A DNA stretch of 64,000 bases from Oligoflexia bacterium (GTDB taxonomy: Bacteria > Bdellovibrionota > UBA1018 > CAIMNF01), in assembly GCA_903831745.1 (NCBI GenBank), contig CAIKYX010000129.1, forward strand, positions 1 to 64,000, written 5' to 3'. This document shows, piece after piece, positions 54,080-63,623 of the stretch (within the stretch, counting starts at the first letter, position 1; each line of letters starts with the position of its first letter). The notes below the pieces were generated by a model. That model ran no database searches. It saw nothing but the letters and a program-made list of their open reading frames with translations, and was not told the DNA's origin. The translations under genes were made by a program, and so were the position numbers.

Positions 54080-54860
54080 GACCTCCGGTAAAGGCAGGAG
54101 AACTCGCACCCTGCTCTTGTTTCTTATCCCGGAAAAAAAACAGATAACACGCCCAGAACATGCTCAAAATCAAATAGGAGTAGCCTATTAAAAACAAGGT
54201 TGCCTCGGGGGCTTGAATCAAAAAAAGAATGATGACGAGAGGAATCAGCAGAATCCATGCCTTACCCTTTGCTCGCCAGTTCACTTCCTTAAAAGAGGGA
54301 AAAGGAATTCCGGTAATCATCAAGCAAGCAACCAACGCCCCAAGTACGAGCGTAAAATACCCCATGACCGCTTCAGGAAATAAATAGAACTGATGTTGCA
54401 TCAGGATGGCAGTAACCACTAATCCGGCTGAAGCAGGAGACGGTAAACCCTGAAAATACCCCTTACGGCTCTTTCTCAAAGTCTCTGCTTGTTTCGGATC
54501 ATTTTTCTTCTCGGCCTCTACATTAAATCGGGCCAAACGAAGTGCGGCACAAACCACATAAAATGCAGAGACGCCGACGCCGATCCTCGAGAAGCTGTGT
54601 AATGAGTAGGTAAACAAAATCAACGCAGGCGCGATTCCAAACGAAGTCAAATCGGATAATGAATCGTATTGAACGCCAAAAGAAGATTCGGCCTTGGCAA
54701 AGCGGGCAATGCGGCCATCGAGCGAATCACAGATTGCAGCAATGATGATGTACCAACAGGCGCGGGTAAAGTCCGACTGATACGCGGCTACCATGGCTAA
54801 AAACCCAAAGACGAGGTTCGCCGTCGTGATCAAATTCGGCAGAATATAGATTTTCTTCAT
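54072..54860 (-). CDS. pssA: CDP-diacylglycerol-serine O-phosphatidyltransferase
   Basis: CDP-alcohol phosphatidyltransferase motif CDSLDGRIARFAKAESSFGVQYDSLSD (DGxxAR...G...D...D). Confidence 0.92.
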   Translation of the reverse strand: MKKIYILPNLITTANLVFGFLAMVAAYQSDFTRACWYIIIAAICDSLDGRIARFAKAESSFGVQYDSLSDLTSFGIAPALILFTYSLHSFSRIGVGVSAFYVVCAALRLARFNVEAEKKNDPKQAETLRKSRKGYFQGLPSPASAGLVVTAILMQHQFYLFPEAVMGYFTLVLGALVACLMITGIPFPSFKEVNWRAKGKAWILLIPLVIILFLIQAPEATLFLIGYSYLILSMFWACYLFFFRDKKQEQGASSPAFTGGHE

Positions 54861-54872
54861 TCTTACTTAAAG

Positions 54873-55613
54873 TTATAACAGATTTTTCGGCTTATCCAAT
54901 ATTGCCTGAGGCAAAAGTCCTTTTTTTAGCTTCACTTCCGCCTCCGATTGCCTCAGATAACGGGGATTCAATTCATGTGGCAGGCTGGTCTTTCCGCTTA
55001 AAATGGCCTGAAACCCCAATTTTGCCACCATTTTCGGCTGAATTCGATGAAGCGACTCATCCGAAACTTCGATTTTACGGTCTTGAGGTAAAGTTGCGAT
55101 CATTTCGGGATATCGGCCGATCGCCTGCCCCACCATCATCCATTTCGTATTTGCATGTTTAACCAGTTCGGACTGCATCTGTCGGATCAATTCGGACGGC
55201 TCGATAGCACTCTCTCGACCCAGAATCGAAGCAAACCATTCTCCCTTGCTCGCATCCGTACACGGAACGATTAAGGCCTCCGGAAAAAGTGCCTGAGCCC
55301 CTTCTCGAAGCAGCTCTAAGCTTGATACCGCATAAAGGGGAATCGACAGTTGATCAGCCAAGATCTTAGCCGTGGTAATTCCGATTCGAAGCCCAGTAAA
55401 CGACCCGGGGCCGTCTCCGATGACGATTCCATTCAGATCGTTAATGTTCCATCCTGCATTTTGCAGTACCAAATCAATTGCCCAAAGGAGCCGCTCGGAA
55501 TGCTTTGATGCTTCCAGACTTTGCGACCATTCGGCGATGATGTTCATCTTCTCATCAAAAGCAACCACGACTCCTGACAACGAAGAAGTGTCCCATCCCA
55601 GATATTTTTTCAT
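54873..55613 (-). CDS. tsaB: tRNA threonylcarbamoyladenosine biosynthesis protein TsaB
   Basis: LGWDTSS, SKHSERLL, VIGDGPGSFTGLRIGITTAKILADQL. Confidence 0.92.
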   Translation of the reverse strand: MKKYLGWDTSSLSGVVVAFDEKMNIIAEWSQSLEASKHSERLLWAIDLVLQNAGWNINDLNGIVIGDGPGSFTGLRIGITTAKILADQLSIPLYAVSSLELLREGAQALFPEALIVPCTDASKGEWFASILGRESAIEPSELIRQMQSELVKHANTKWMMVGQAIGRYPEMIATLPQDRKIEVSDESLHRIQPKMVAKLGFQAILSGKTSLPHELNPRYLRQSEAEVKLKKGLLPQAILDKPKNLL

Positions 55614-55618
55614 ATCAG

Positions 55619-57235
55619 TTAATTAAAGATCGGAAGCCGCGAGATATCGTTTTTCATCACGACAATCATGATCAGCATGATCAAAACCAATCCGACTTGT
55701 TGGGCGACTTCTACCTGTTTCAGGCTGAGCGCCTTACCTCGGATCGCTTCGATTCCGAGGAGCACGATGTGGCCACCATCCAATACAGGAATAGGCAGGA
55801 TGTTCAATACACCCAGGCCGATCGAAAGGATTGCCATCATTTTCAAAAAGTCGATGATTCCGCGAGATAATGAATCGCCAGCGAGCTTACCGATCAGAAT
55901 CGGTCCACCGAGTGACTTAACCGATACCTGGCCTTGAACCATCTTGCCGATCGAAATGAGGTTGCGGGCACTTAAATCGATCATGCGCGCGGTGGCTCGA
56001 CCTACAAGCACAAACGGATTCCAGACACGCTCGGTGATCATCACCGCATCCATCATGGTTTGTACGGGCTGAACGCCCACCGTGTATTGCTTGGTCTTCT
56101 TTAAGAGTGGATCTCGCTCGGTCGTAGTCTGCGGAACAATGTCAAATGTGAGGATTTTTCCGGCACGCTCGACCCCGAGATTGACTTTGCCTTTTTCTTC
56201 GCCCGCTTTTTGAATTTCGAGGCGAAGTTCATAGAAGCTCCGGATGGCTTTACCATTCACCGAAGCGAGGCGATCGCCCTTCATGACGCCGGCCTTTTGG
56301 GCCGGAGAATCCTTCATCGCAACGTCGACAAAGAGTTCAGACGAATTCAAACCCGCAGTTTGCAGTTCATTCGCCTGAACTGCGAGGTTAACCAACGTTC
56401 CGTCTTCCTGCTTGATTGAAAACACCAGCGGGCCCGTTGCCCCTTTTTCGATCCGCTCTACTTGTTCAAACGTTTCGACCTTTTGACCATTAATAGCGGT
56501 AATTTCATCTCCGGTTTTAACTCCGGCCTTGGCTGCGAGACTTTCTGGATTCGAAATTCCAAGTTTTGCCGATCGCGGATTCGCGACGATTCCATCTACG
56601 GTTCCGATTTGCTTTTTCTCGCCGTAAATCGAAAATCCTTCTTCAGAAGCAGTCGTGATCTTGATGTCGGTGGGTGCTGTTTTTGTCTCGCCCGCGGCGC
56701 GCTCTACTTTAAAGGTCACTTCGAGATTCGGCTTATCACTTAATTTTTGCGCAACCTCTTCGAACTTGGTCACCGGCTCGCCATCGACTGCGATGATTTT
56801 ATCGCCCGCCAGAAAGCCCGACTTCTGTGCTGGAGAATCCTGCAGAACACGCCCAACTACAGACGCCGCCTGCGGTTCGCCAATTGCCATCATGATCATG
56901 AAGACCACAATCGCCCAGAGGAAATTAAACAGAGGTCCACCGAAGAAAATAAAGAAACGTTTCCAGGGAGCTTGATGATGAAGCGCTCGCTTCTTCTCTT
57001 CTTCCGACATTTCTACCGTTGGGTCTTCGCCGTGAAGCTTGACGTATCCCCCCAGTGGAATCGCCGAAATACGGAAGTCAGTTTCGCCCATCTTTCGATG
57101 AAACAACACTGGCCCGAATCCGATCGAGAAAGCATCCGCCCTGACATTAAAAAGCTTGGCAAAAAGAAAGTGCCCGAGCTCATGAACCACTACCAACGGA
57201 ATCAGAATGACAATGAAGCCAATGATGGAAAGCAT
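55619..57235 (-). CDS. rseP: Site-2 RIP metalloprotease RseP with apparently three PDZ domains
   Basis: HELGHFLFAKLFNVRADAFSIGFGP; FFGGPLFNFLWA; LNILPIPVLDGGHIV. Confidence 0.94.
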   Translation of the reverse strand: MLSIIGFIVILIPLVVVHELGHFLFAKLFNVRADAFSIGFGPVLFHRKMGETDFRISAIPLGGYVKLHGEDPTVEMSEEEKKRALHHQAPWKRFFIFFGGPLFNFLWAIVVFMIMMAIGEPQAASVVGRVLQDSPAQKSGFLAGDKIIAVDGEPVTKFEEVAQKLSDKPNLEVTFKVERAAGETKTAPTDIKITTASEEGFSIYGEKKQIGTVDGIVANPRSAKLGISNPESLAAKAGVKTGDEITAINGQKVETFEQVERIEKGATGPLVFSIKQEDGTLVNLAVQANELQTAGLNSSELFVDVAMKDSPAQKAGVMKGDRLASVNGKAIRSFYELRLEIQKAGEEKGKVNLGVERAGKILTFDIVPQTTTERDPLLKKTKQYTVGVQPVQTMMDAVMITERVWNPFVLVGRATARMIDLSARNLISIGKMVQGQVSVKSLGGPILIGKLAGDSLSRGIIDFLKMMAILSIGLGVLNILPIPVLDGGHIVLLGIEAIRGKALSLKQVEVAQQVGLVLIMLIMIVVMKNDISRLPIFN

Positions 57236-57327
57236 ATTATTAGAGAATATAGCAGAAGAACGGGTTTTCCAATGGATTCCTAGATTAGGTTTGTGTACAA
57301 AAAGTCACAAACTTGTCACCAAAGTTT

Positions 57328-58194
57328 CTAGAAAAATAACCATAAAAACGCGTACATAACTGGTAGCGCAAATATCACTCCATCAAATCGATCGAGGAAG
57401 CCGCCATGCCCCGGAAGAAGATTGCTTGAGTCTTTCACTTGAGCCGCACGCTTAAGCATGCTTTCACACAAATCTCCAAGCGCCGACGCCACACTGATGC
57501 CTAAAGCGAGAACCGTAATCTCAAATGCACTTTCATTCGGCAGGAATCGATGAGCAAAAATCAACGCCACGATGACCGCACCCAAAAACCCACCGATCAG
57601 GCCTTCCCAGGTTTTCTTGGGACTGATCGTCTCAAATAAAAGCCGCTTTCCAAAAAAACGGCCGGCAAAATAAGCAAATGTATCGCAGGCCCAAACCATC
57701 AGAAGTGCCAAGACCAACCAGAACTTTCCTGAAGAAGTGGTTCGAATCGAAACCATCAATAATGGAATCCAGCCCGCATAAATCCAGCCCAGCATCATCG
57801 CCATGAGCTCTTGCACGTGCCTGCGCAATAATGACTCACCCAATTCTGAATTGAGCGCCTCTTTACCGCCGTAATGCAACAATCTCGGCACCAAAAACAA
57901 AAATGAAACGAAAAATAACAAGAAGGGTCCGAGCCCCAAAAAGCCGTTATTCAAGCCCACGGTCAGCCAATAATTCAGGCCATGAACCACCGTATTGAAC
58001 ACCAACAAAAGAGCAGTCTTCAGGAACGCATCTTCCAGGGTAAAATACATTTTTGAATATTCAAAAAGCATTCCCATCGAGATTCCCCAGGCTAAAAACG
58101 CAACCCCTTCGACTCCCGCGCCCAACAGCAGCATGAGAATCAATGGAACCCCGATTAATGCCGTCATCATCCGTAACTTTAGATTTGGATTCAT
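57328..58194 (-). CDS. cdsA: Phosphatidate cytidylyltransferase
   Basis: CDTFAYFAGRFFGKRLLFETISPKKTWEGLIGGFLG ... LGDLCESMLKRAAQVKDSSNLLPGHGGFLDRFDG. Confidence 0.95.
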   Translation of the reverse strand: MNPNLKLRMMTALIGVPLILMLLLGAGVEGVAFLAWGISMGMLFEYSKMYFTLEDAFLKTALLLVFNTVVHGLNYWLTVGLNNGFLGLGPFLLFFVSFLFLVPRLLHYGGKEALNSELGESLLRRHVQELMAMMLGWIYAGWIPLLMVSIRTTSSGKFWLVLALLMVWACDTFAYFAGRFFGKRLLFETISPKKTWEGLIGGFLGAVIVALIFAHRFLPNESAFEITVLALGISVASALGDLCESMLKRAAQVKDSSNLLPGHGGFLDRFDGVIFALPVMYAFLWLFF

Positions 58195-58901
58195 ATTCCC
58201 CCGAACCGTCTTTTCCTTTGCTTAAAATTCTCAAGCGATTGGCGAAATTGTTCAACAGAATAATCAGGCCAAAGCGTATCCGTAAACTCAAACTCGGCGT
58301 ACGAGCACTGCCACAACAAATAATTACTCAACCGCTTCTCGCCACTGGTGCGAATCAGAAGATCGACGTCACTGAATTCACCCAAATAAGCAGTCGCTAG
58401 GTGTTTTTCGAAGTTCTCTTCGGTGATCTCGGTCATTTTCAAATCACACTGGGCATACTTCTTTGCCACTACCTTCACGGCATTCAGAATCTCTGCCCGG
58501 GCACCGTAAGACAATGCAAACGTCAGCTGCAGCTCCTTACCGTCTTTCAATTCTTCAACCGCAGCTTCAAGCTCCTTGCGCGCCCCCTCAGGCAAACGCT
58601 CGATTTCGCCAATGACATGCAACCTGACCCCGTTTTTTTTCAGGTCTTTGACTTCGCGGTGGATGTATTTGCGGAGCAACTTCCAAAGCACCGTGAGCTC
58701 TTCTTCCGGGCGCTTCCAGTTCTCGGTCGAAAATGCGTAAAGGGTAAGTGCCTTGACCCCGAGCGTACGCGCCTCTTCAACAATGGGACGCACTCGAGAG
58801 CTTCCTCGCACATGACCGAAAAAACGCGGATATCCCCGAGCCTGGGCCCACCGTCCGTTTCCGTCCATGATGATGGCAATGTGATTCGGGATCGAACTCA
58901 T
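58191..58901 (-). CDS. uppS: Isoprenyl transferase (undecaprenyl diphosphate synthase)
   Basis: IAIIMDGNGRWAQARGYPRFFGH; LTLYAFSTENWKRP; DVDLLIRTSGEKRLSNYLLWQCSYAEFEF. Confidence 0.96.
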   Translation of the reverse strand: MSSIPNHIAIIMDGNGRWAQARGYPRFFGHVRGSSRVRPIVEEARTLGVKALTLYAFSTENWKRPEEELTVLWKLLRKYIHREVKDLKKNGVRLHVIGEIERLPEGARKELEAAVEELKDGKELQLTFALSYGARAEILNAVKVVAKKYAQCDLKMTEITEENFEKHLATAYLGEFSDVDLLIRTSGEKRLSNYLLWQCSYAEFEFTDTLWPDYSVEQFRQSLENFKQRKRRFGGI

Positions 58902-58908
58902 GAGGTCC

Positions 58909-59463
58909 CTAAACCGTCATGATCTCTTTTTCTTTACCAGCGATGATCTTGTCGACTTCAGCGACTTTATCGTCTGTTTTCTTCTGAACTTGTTCTTGAA
59001 ACTTTTTGGATTCGTCGGCAGAAATCTCTTTGTCTTTTTCTTGTTTCTTTACGACTTCGTTCGCATCACGACGTTGATTGCGCAAAATGATCTTGGACTC
59101 TTCGCCCATTTTTTTGATCATTTTAACCATTTCCTTACGGCGATCTTCGGTCAGAGGCGGCATGGTGATACGAATGACCTTACCGTCGTTTTGTGGAGTA
59201 AAACCCACGTTTGCCTCTAAAATGGCTTTCTCGATCGGTCCGAGCATCGCAGGCTCCCACGCTACGATTTGAATCGTGCGCGCATCGGGAGTCGTCAGAT
59301 TTGCCACCTGGGTGATCGGTGTCTTGGATCCGTAGTAATCGACCTGAACATGATCGATCAGAGCAGTCGAAGCACGTCCGGTTCTGACTTTCAGTAAATC
59401 CTTTTGAAGAGCCTGAATGCTCTTTTCCATTAGCGGGGTAAGATCTTTAAATGCATCAGCCAT
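58909..59463 (-). CDS. frr: Ribosome recycling factor
   Basis: LRKVRTGRAS-like KVRTGRASTALIDHVQVDYYGSKTPITQVANL; full-length RRF pattern. Confidence 0.96.
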   Translation of the reverse strand: MADAFKDLTPLMEKSIQALQKDLLKVRTGRASTALIDHVQVDYYGSKTPITQVANLTTPDARTIQIVAWEPAMLGPIEKAILEANVGFTPQNDGKVIRITMPPLTEDRRKEMVKMIKKMGEESKIILRNQRRDANEVVKKQEKDKEISADESKKFQEQVQKKTDDKVAEVDKIIAGKEKEIMTV

Positions 59464-59501
59464 ACTGTTCTCCTGACATTTACGACACCCGAGGTGTCTG
59501 G

Positions 59502-60218
59502 TTAAACATGCACCATCGTGCCAATCGGTTCGCCTTGTATTACTCTCGCCATAGAACCCCGTTCACGCAAATTAAATACGATGATCGGAAGCTTGTTATC
59601 CATACAAAGTGAAATGGCGGTAGTATCCATGACCTTTAATCCCTTTTGAATCACTTCCATATAAGAAATCTCATCAAATCGGGTGGCCGTTTTATCAATT
59701 TTTGGATCAGCAGTGTATACGCCGTCGACGCTAGTCGCCTTCAGCAACACTTGGCAATTCATCTCGACCGCGCGAAGTGCCGCCGTTGTGTCAGTGGTAA
59801 AATAAGGACTACCTACACCGGCAGCAAAAATGACGACTCGACCCTTTTCAAGGTGGCGAACCGCTTTTCGGCGGATGTAAGGCTCGGCCAATGCGCGCAT
59901 TTCGATAGCGGATTGAACGCGAGTATAAACATTCTTGCGCTCGAGTGAATCCTGAAGCGCCAAACAATTCAAAACGGTGGCAAGCATGCCCATGTAATCA
60001 GCAGAAGCGCGATCCATGCCTTTGACTGCACCTTTTACGCCACGAAAAATATTACCGCCACCCACGACAATGGCAATCTCTACGCCCGAATCACGAATCG
60101 CCTTGATTTCGTTGGCGATGATATCGAGCACATCATTATCGATACCGAAACCTGCGTCGCCGGCAAGGGCTTCACCCGAAATTTTCAGCAATACTCTTTT
60201 GAAGGGCTCACGTTTCAT
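59502..60218 (-). CDS. pyrH: UMP kinase
   Basis: [61 protein letters not shown]. Confidence 0.97.
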   Translation of the reverse strand: MKREPFKRVLLKISGEALAGDAGFGIDNDVLDIIANEIKAIRDSGVEIAIVVGGGNIFRGVKGAVKGMDRASADYMGMLATVLNCLALQDSLERKNVYTRVQSAIEMRALAEPYIRRKAVRHLEKGRVVIFAAGVGSPYFTTDTTAALRAVEMNCQVLLKATSVDGVYTADPKIDKTATRFDEISYMEVIQKGLKVMDTTAISLCMDNKLPIIVFNLRERGSMARVIQGEPIGTMVHV

Positions 60219-60251
60219 GATTTATACCTTTGATGTCGTTACGTTTGTGGC

Positions 60252-60286
60252 AAAAAAAACAAGGGGGTCTTGAACCAAGACCCCCT
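60252..60286 (-). terminator. Intrinsic terminator between tsf and pyrH
   Basis: Perfect 11-bp stem AGGGGGTCTTG/CAAGACCCCCT (loop 3 nt) followed on the minus strand by TGTTTTTTTT. Confidence 0.88.
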
Positions 60287-60294
60287 CGAGCTTC

Positions 60295-61206
60295 TTAATG
60301 TTGGGTTTCTTCGGCAACGACTTCTACGCCTTCACCGAGAACAAAACGGGTAAAACGAGTGATGGTCACTGTTTCGCCGATCGCCTTTGAAATATCACTG
60401 GCAAGGGCTTCGACCGTTTTCTTGTCGTCTTTGATGAACTTCTGTTTGTTCAAACAGGTTTCTTCATAATATTTATTGATCTTGCCTGTCGCGATTTTTT
60501 CGAGAACATCGGCAGGTTTGTTTTGACCTTGAAGTTGGGCCAGAGCAATTTCTTTCTCTTTTGCAACTACATCGGCCGGTACATCGCTCGGATGGCAGTA
60601 CAACGGACTTGCCGCGGCTACGTGCATGGCCAAATCACGAAGGAAACCAGCGAATGGCTCCTGAGTGGCTTTTGCCGCAGTTGGAAGAGTTGCCTCAACC
60701 AACACGCCGACTTTACCACCCATGTGAATATAGCTCTTTGACTCTTTACCAGCAGTCAGCGGGTAACGAGCAAAGCGACGAACATTGATGTTCTCGCCGA
60801 GGATCGCAATATTCTCTTTCACGAAATCTTCAACGGTCTTTGACGAATCGTTGATGTATTTCTGTGCGAGCATCGCAGTTGGATTCTCTGGATTTGCTTT
60901 GGCAATGTGTTCTGCAATATGAGTGACGAACTTGGTGAAGTTTTCTGTTTTCGCCACGAAATCGGTCTCGCAGTTTACTTCAACGAGTACAGCGGCTTTG
61001 TTCGCAGTATCCATCAAAGAGAAAACAGTTCCTTCTTTTGCAGTTCTTCCGGCTTTTTTAGAAGCAGATGCAATACCTTTTTTACGGAGGTATTCGATCG
61101 CTTTTTCGAAATCGCCTGAATTTTCGGTCAACGCTTTTTTGCAATCCATCATGCCCGCACCGGTGCGCTCACGAAGTTTTGCTACTTGATCAGCTGTAAT
61201 CTGCAT
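60295..61206 (-). CDS. tsf: Elongation factor Ts
   Basis: VAKLRERTGAGMMDCKKALTE; ALVEVNCETDFVAKTENF. Confidence 0.97.
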   Translation of the reverse strand: MQITADQVAKLRERTGAGMMDCKKALTENSGDFEKAIEYLRKKGIASASKKAGRTAKEGTVFSLMDTANKAAVLVEVNCETDFVAKTENFTKFVTHIAEHIAKANPENPTAMLAQKYINDSSKTVEDFVKENIAILGENINVRRFARYPLTAGKESKSYIHMGGKVGVLVEATLPTAAKATQEPFAGFLRDLAMHVAAASPLYCHPSDVPADVVAKEKEIALAQLQGQNKPADVLEKIATGKINKYYEETCLNKQKFIKDDKKTVEALASDISKAIGETVTITRFTRFVLGEGVEVVAEETQH

Positions 61207-61209
61207 AGA

Positions 61210-62112
61210 TTAAACTCCCTTAGCCGCTTTAGCGGTCGCAGCAGCTGCAGTGGCAGCAGCTTCTTTAGTAGCTTCGTCTTCAACCACTGGCTCTTGGTCC
61301 ATGGCTTCGAGATCAGCAGCATCTACACCCTTAAGATCGATGTCGCCTTCGAAACGAGATACTTTCTTCTCGCCAGAATCGTCGTCTTTATCATTCATTT
61401 GGGTGCCAGAAGCGCGAAGTTTTTCTTGGAACGCCTGAGTTCCTTCGAGACATGCATCTGCAATCAATTTTGCAAACAAGCTGACGCTGCGGAATGCATC
61501 GTCGTTTCCTGGAATGACATAATCGATTCCGGTTGGATCGCAGTTGGTATCTACGACAGCAACAGTTGGGATGTGCAAACGTTGCGCTTCTTTGATGGCA
61601 ATGTGTTCTTTAGAAGTATCGATGATGAAGATTGCGCCTGGCAATTTCTTCATATCTTGAATTCCGCCGAGCGCCTTGCGGAGCTTGCCCAATTCGCGAT
61701 CGAAACCGCTTTGTTCTTTTTTAGTGTAATCGTTCCACTGGTCAGTGATTTTCAAAGACTCGAGTTTTTTCAAACGATCGATTGAAGCTTTAACGGTTTG
61801 AAAATTGGTGAGCATGCCGCCCAACCAACGCTCGGTCACATAGTACATGCCAGAACGTTCAGCTTCTTTTTGAACGACTTCTTTGGCTTGTTTCTTGGTA
61901 CCGACGAAAATAACTTTCTTGCCTTCAGCAGTAATGCTGCGGATGAAGTCACACGCAGTTTTTGCGCGATCTACGGTTTGCTGAAGATCAACGATATAAA
62001 TACCGTTTCTTGCACCGTATACGTAGGTTTTCATTTTTGGGTTCCAGTGATTTGTCTGGTGACCGTAATGGACGCCCGCTTCGAGCATCTCTTTCATGGA
62101 TATAGTAGGCAT
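61210..62112 (-). CDS. rpsB: 30S ribosomal protein S2
   Basis: MKEMLEAGVHYGHQTNHWNPKMKTYVYGARNGIYIVDLQQT; ERWLGGMLTNF; DTNCDPTGIDYVIPGNDDAFRS. Confidence 0.98.
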   Translation of the reverse strand: MPTISMKEMLEAGVHYGHQTNHWNPKMKTYVYGARNGIYIVDLQQTVDRAKTACDFIRSITAEGKKVIFVGTKKQAKEVVQKEAERSGMYYVTERWLGGMLTNFQTVKASIDRLKKLESLKITDQWNDYTKKEQSGFDRELGKLRKALGGIQDMKKLPGAIFIIDTSKEHIAIKEAQRLHIPTVAVVDTNCDPTGIDYVIPGNDDAFRSVSLFAKLIADACLEGTQAFQEKLRASGTQMNDKDDDSGEKKVSRFEGDIDLKGVDAADLEAMDQEPVVEDEATKEAAATAAAATAKAAKGV

Positions 62113-62347
62113 TTGATTTCCTTCTGGTGACTGAGCACCTGAAGCGGGAACTTAGAGATCAGATTGAATTTGAACAGTCTGAAGCTGGAAGGCCCGCGGT
62201 TATTCCTCCACTTCCAAAATCCGTTGGCTAGTCCAGCACAACCCTGGTTGTGCCTCCTCACCCACGAACACCACGTTAATGCGGAAGTGTGTGTTTTGTT
62301 TCATAATTTAATAGCGCAAAACCCGAGTTTAGGCAAATGTTATTTTA

Positions 62348-62689
62348 ATGAGAACGACTTCCGTTGAGTGGATGAAAGAGCACGAAATAAAAGGAGAAAA
62401 GGGCGTTCTTTTGCTGATTTACGTGCAACCTGGGGCATCAAAAACCGCCATCAAAGACGTCTATGCATCCACCCCGCCTCGCCTAAAAATCGCAATTCAG
62501 GCTCCACCCGTCGATGGAGCAGCCAACGAAGCGGTGATCGCCTTTTTAGCAAAGCAGTTTAAAATCCCTAAAGCTCGAGTACATCTGCTCAGCGGCGAAA
62601 CCTCGCGCCAGAAAAACGTGTGGCTGTCGGGCGTAATTCTTACTCAGGCGACAGAAACTTTGGCGCCACTCTTAACCCGCCTCGGCTGA
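62348..62689 (+). CDS. DUF167 / YggU family protein
   Basis: LLIYVQPGASKTAI, LKIAIQAPPVDGAANEAVIAFLAKQF, VHLLSGETSRQKNV. Confidence 0.9.
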   Translation: MRTTSVEWMKEHEIKGEKGVLLLIYVQPGASKTAIKDVYASTPPRLKIAIQAPPVDGAANEAVIAFLAKQFKIPKARVHLLSGETSRQKNVWLSGVILTQATETLAPLLTRLG

Positions 62690-63561
62690 TAAAGACAGAG
62701 TGCGGTCGAAACCAAAATCAAGCCCGCTCCTCCAAACATTCCGGCAGTAACCGGCTCACTTAAAAACAGGTATCCCCAGAGCATTCCGAAAAGCGGCATA
62801 AAAAATGTCGCCATCGAAGCGCGGAAAGCACCGATCTCCTGAATGAGTTGATAAAAAATAACAAAGGCAAATCCACTTCCGAAGATTCCAAGGCCGAGCA
62901 AACAAAAAATTACGGTTTGCATCGAGTGCTGCGGAACCGCAGGCGGCACGAAACCGATCCACGAATAAATGACGAGAGGCAAGAGAACGAGCGAGCCCAT
63001 GAACCCACCCCCTGCGGTCAGTTCGAGCGGATTAATATGCGGAGCCCAGCGTTTGACATAAACCGAACCAAAACCGTAACTCGCAGCAGCCGCAAGACTG
63101 ACCAGGAGAGCAACCACAATTGCCATAGAAAACTCATGAATGGAGCCAAATTGAGACAATAACGCCACTCCACCCAAACCCAGTACCAACGCAAAAATCT
63201 TGCGAAGCCCAAGTGGCTCGTTGAGCAGCCATACCGAGAACATCAAAATGAAAGCAGGCACGGTGCCGTTAATGATCGAAAGATAAGCTGCGGGCAAATG
63301 AACTGCTCCCACCGCCAGAAACAATTGCGGAAGGGCAAAGTTAAAAAAACCTGCTAAAAAATAATGACGACCATGCGCCGAAAAGTTTAATTTCTTGCTT
63401 CGAGTTCTCAGAAGAAGAGAAAGAAAGACTCCCGAGATGAAAATGCGCATGAAAGCCGAAATACTTGGGCCGATCTCGGGCACGGTAACCCGGATCATCG
63501 AGTGCGAACCACCCCAAGTAGCACCCACGGCTACGACTTTAAGAAATTGAAACAAACTCAT
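62644..63561 (-). CDS. EamA/DMT family transporter
   Basis: 305 aa, ten TM-like segments, EamA repeat pattern (GATWGGSHSMIRV...; YVKRWAPHINPLELTAGGGFMGS). Confidence 0.85.
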   Translation of the reverse strand: MSLFQFLKVVAVGATWGGSHSMIRVTVPEIGPSISAFMRIFISGVFLSLLLRTRSKKLNFSAHGRHYFLAGFFNFALPQLFLAVGAVHLPAAYLSIINGTVPAFILMFSVWLLNEPLGLRKIFALVLGLGGVALLSQFGSIHEFSMAIVVALLVSLAAAASYGFGSVYVKRWAPHINPLELTAGGGFMGSLVLLPLVIYSWIGFVPPAVPQHSMQTVIFCLLGLGIFGSGFAFVIFYQLIQEIGAFRASMATFFMPLFGMLWGYLFLSEPVTAGMFGGAGLILVSTALCLYQPRRVKSGAKVSVA

Positions 63562-63623
63562 GAACTCTCCGCACCCGATCTCTTCGATTGAATCTTTGCC
63601 CTAGATATGAAAGGATTTTTGCT

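Noticed and set aside
59483-59498. GACACC-CGA-GGTGTC hairpin between frr and pyrH as a terminator
   Set aside because: Only 6 bp with no T run on the minus strand; probably incidental.
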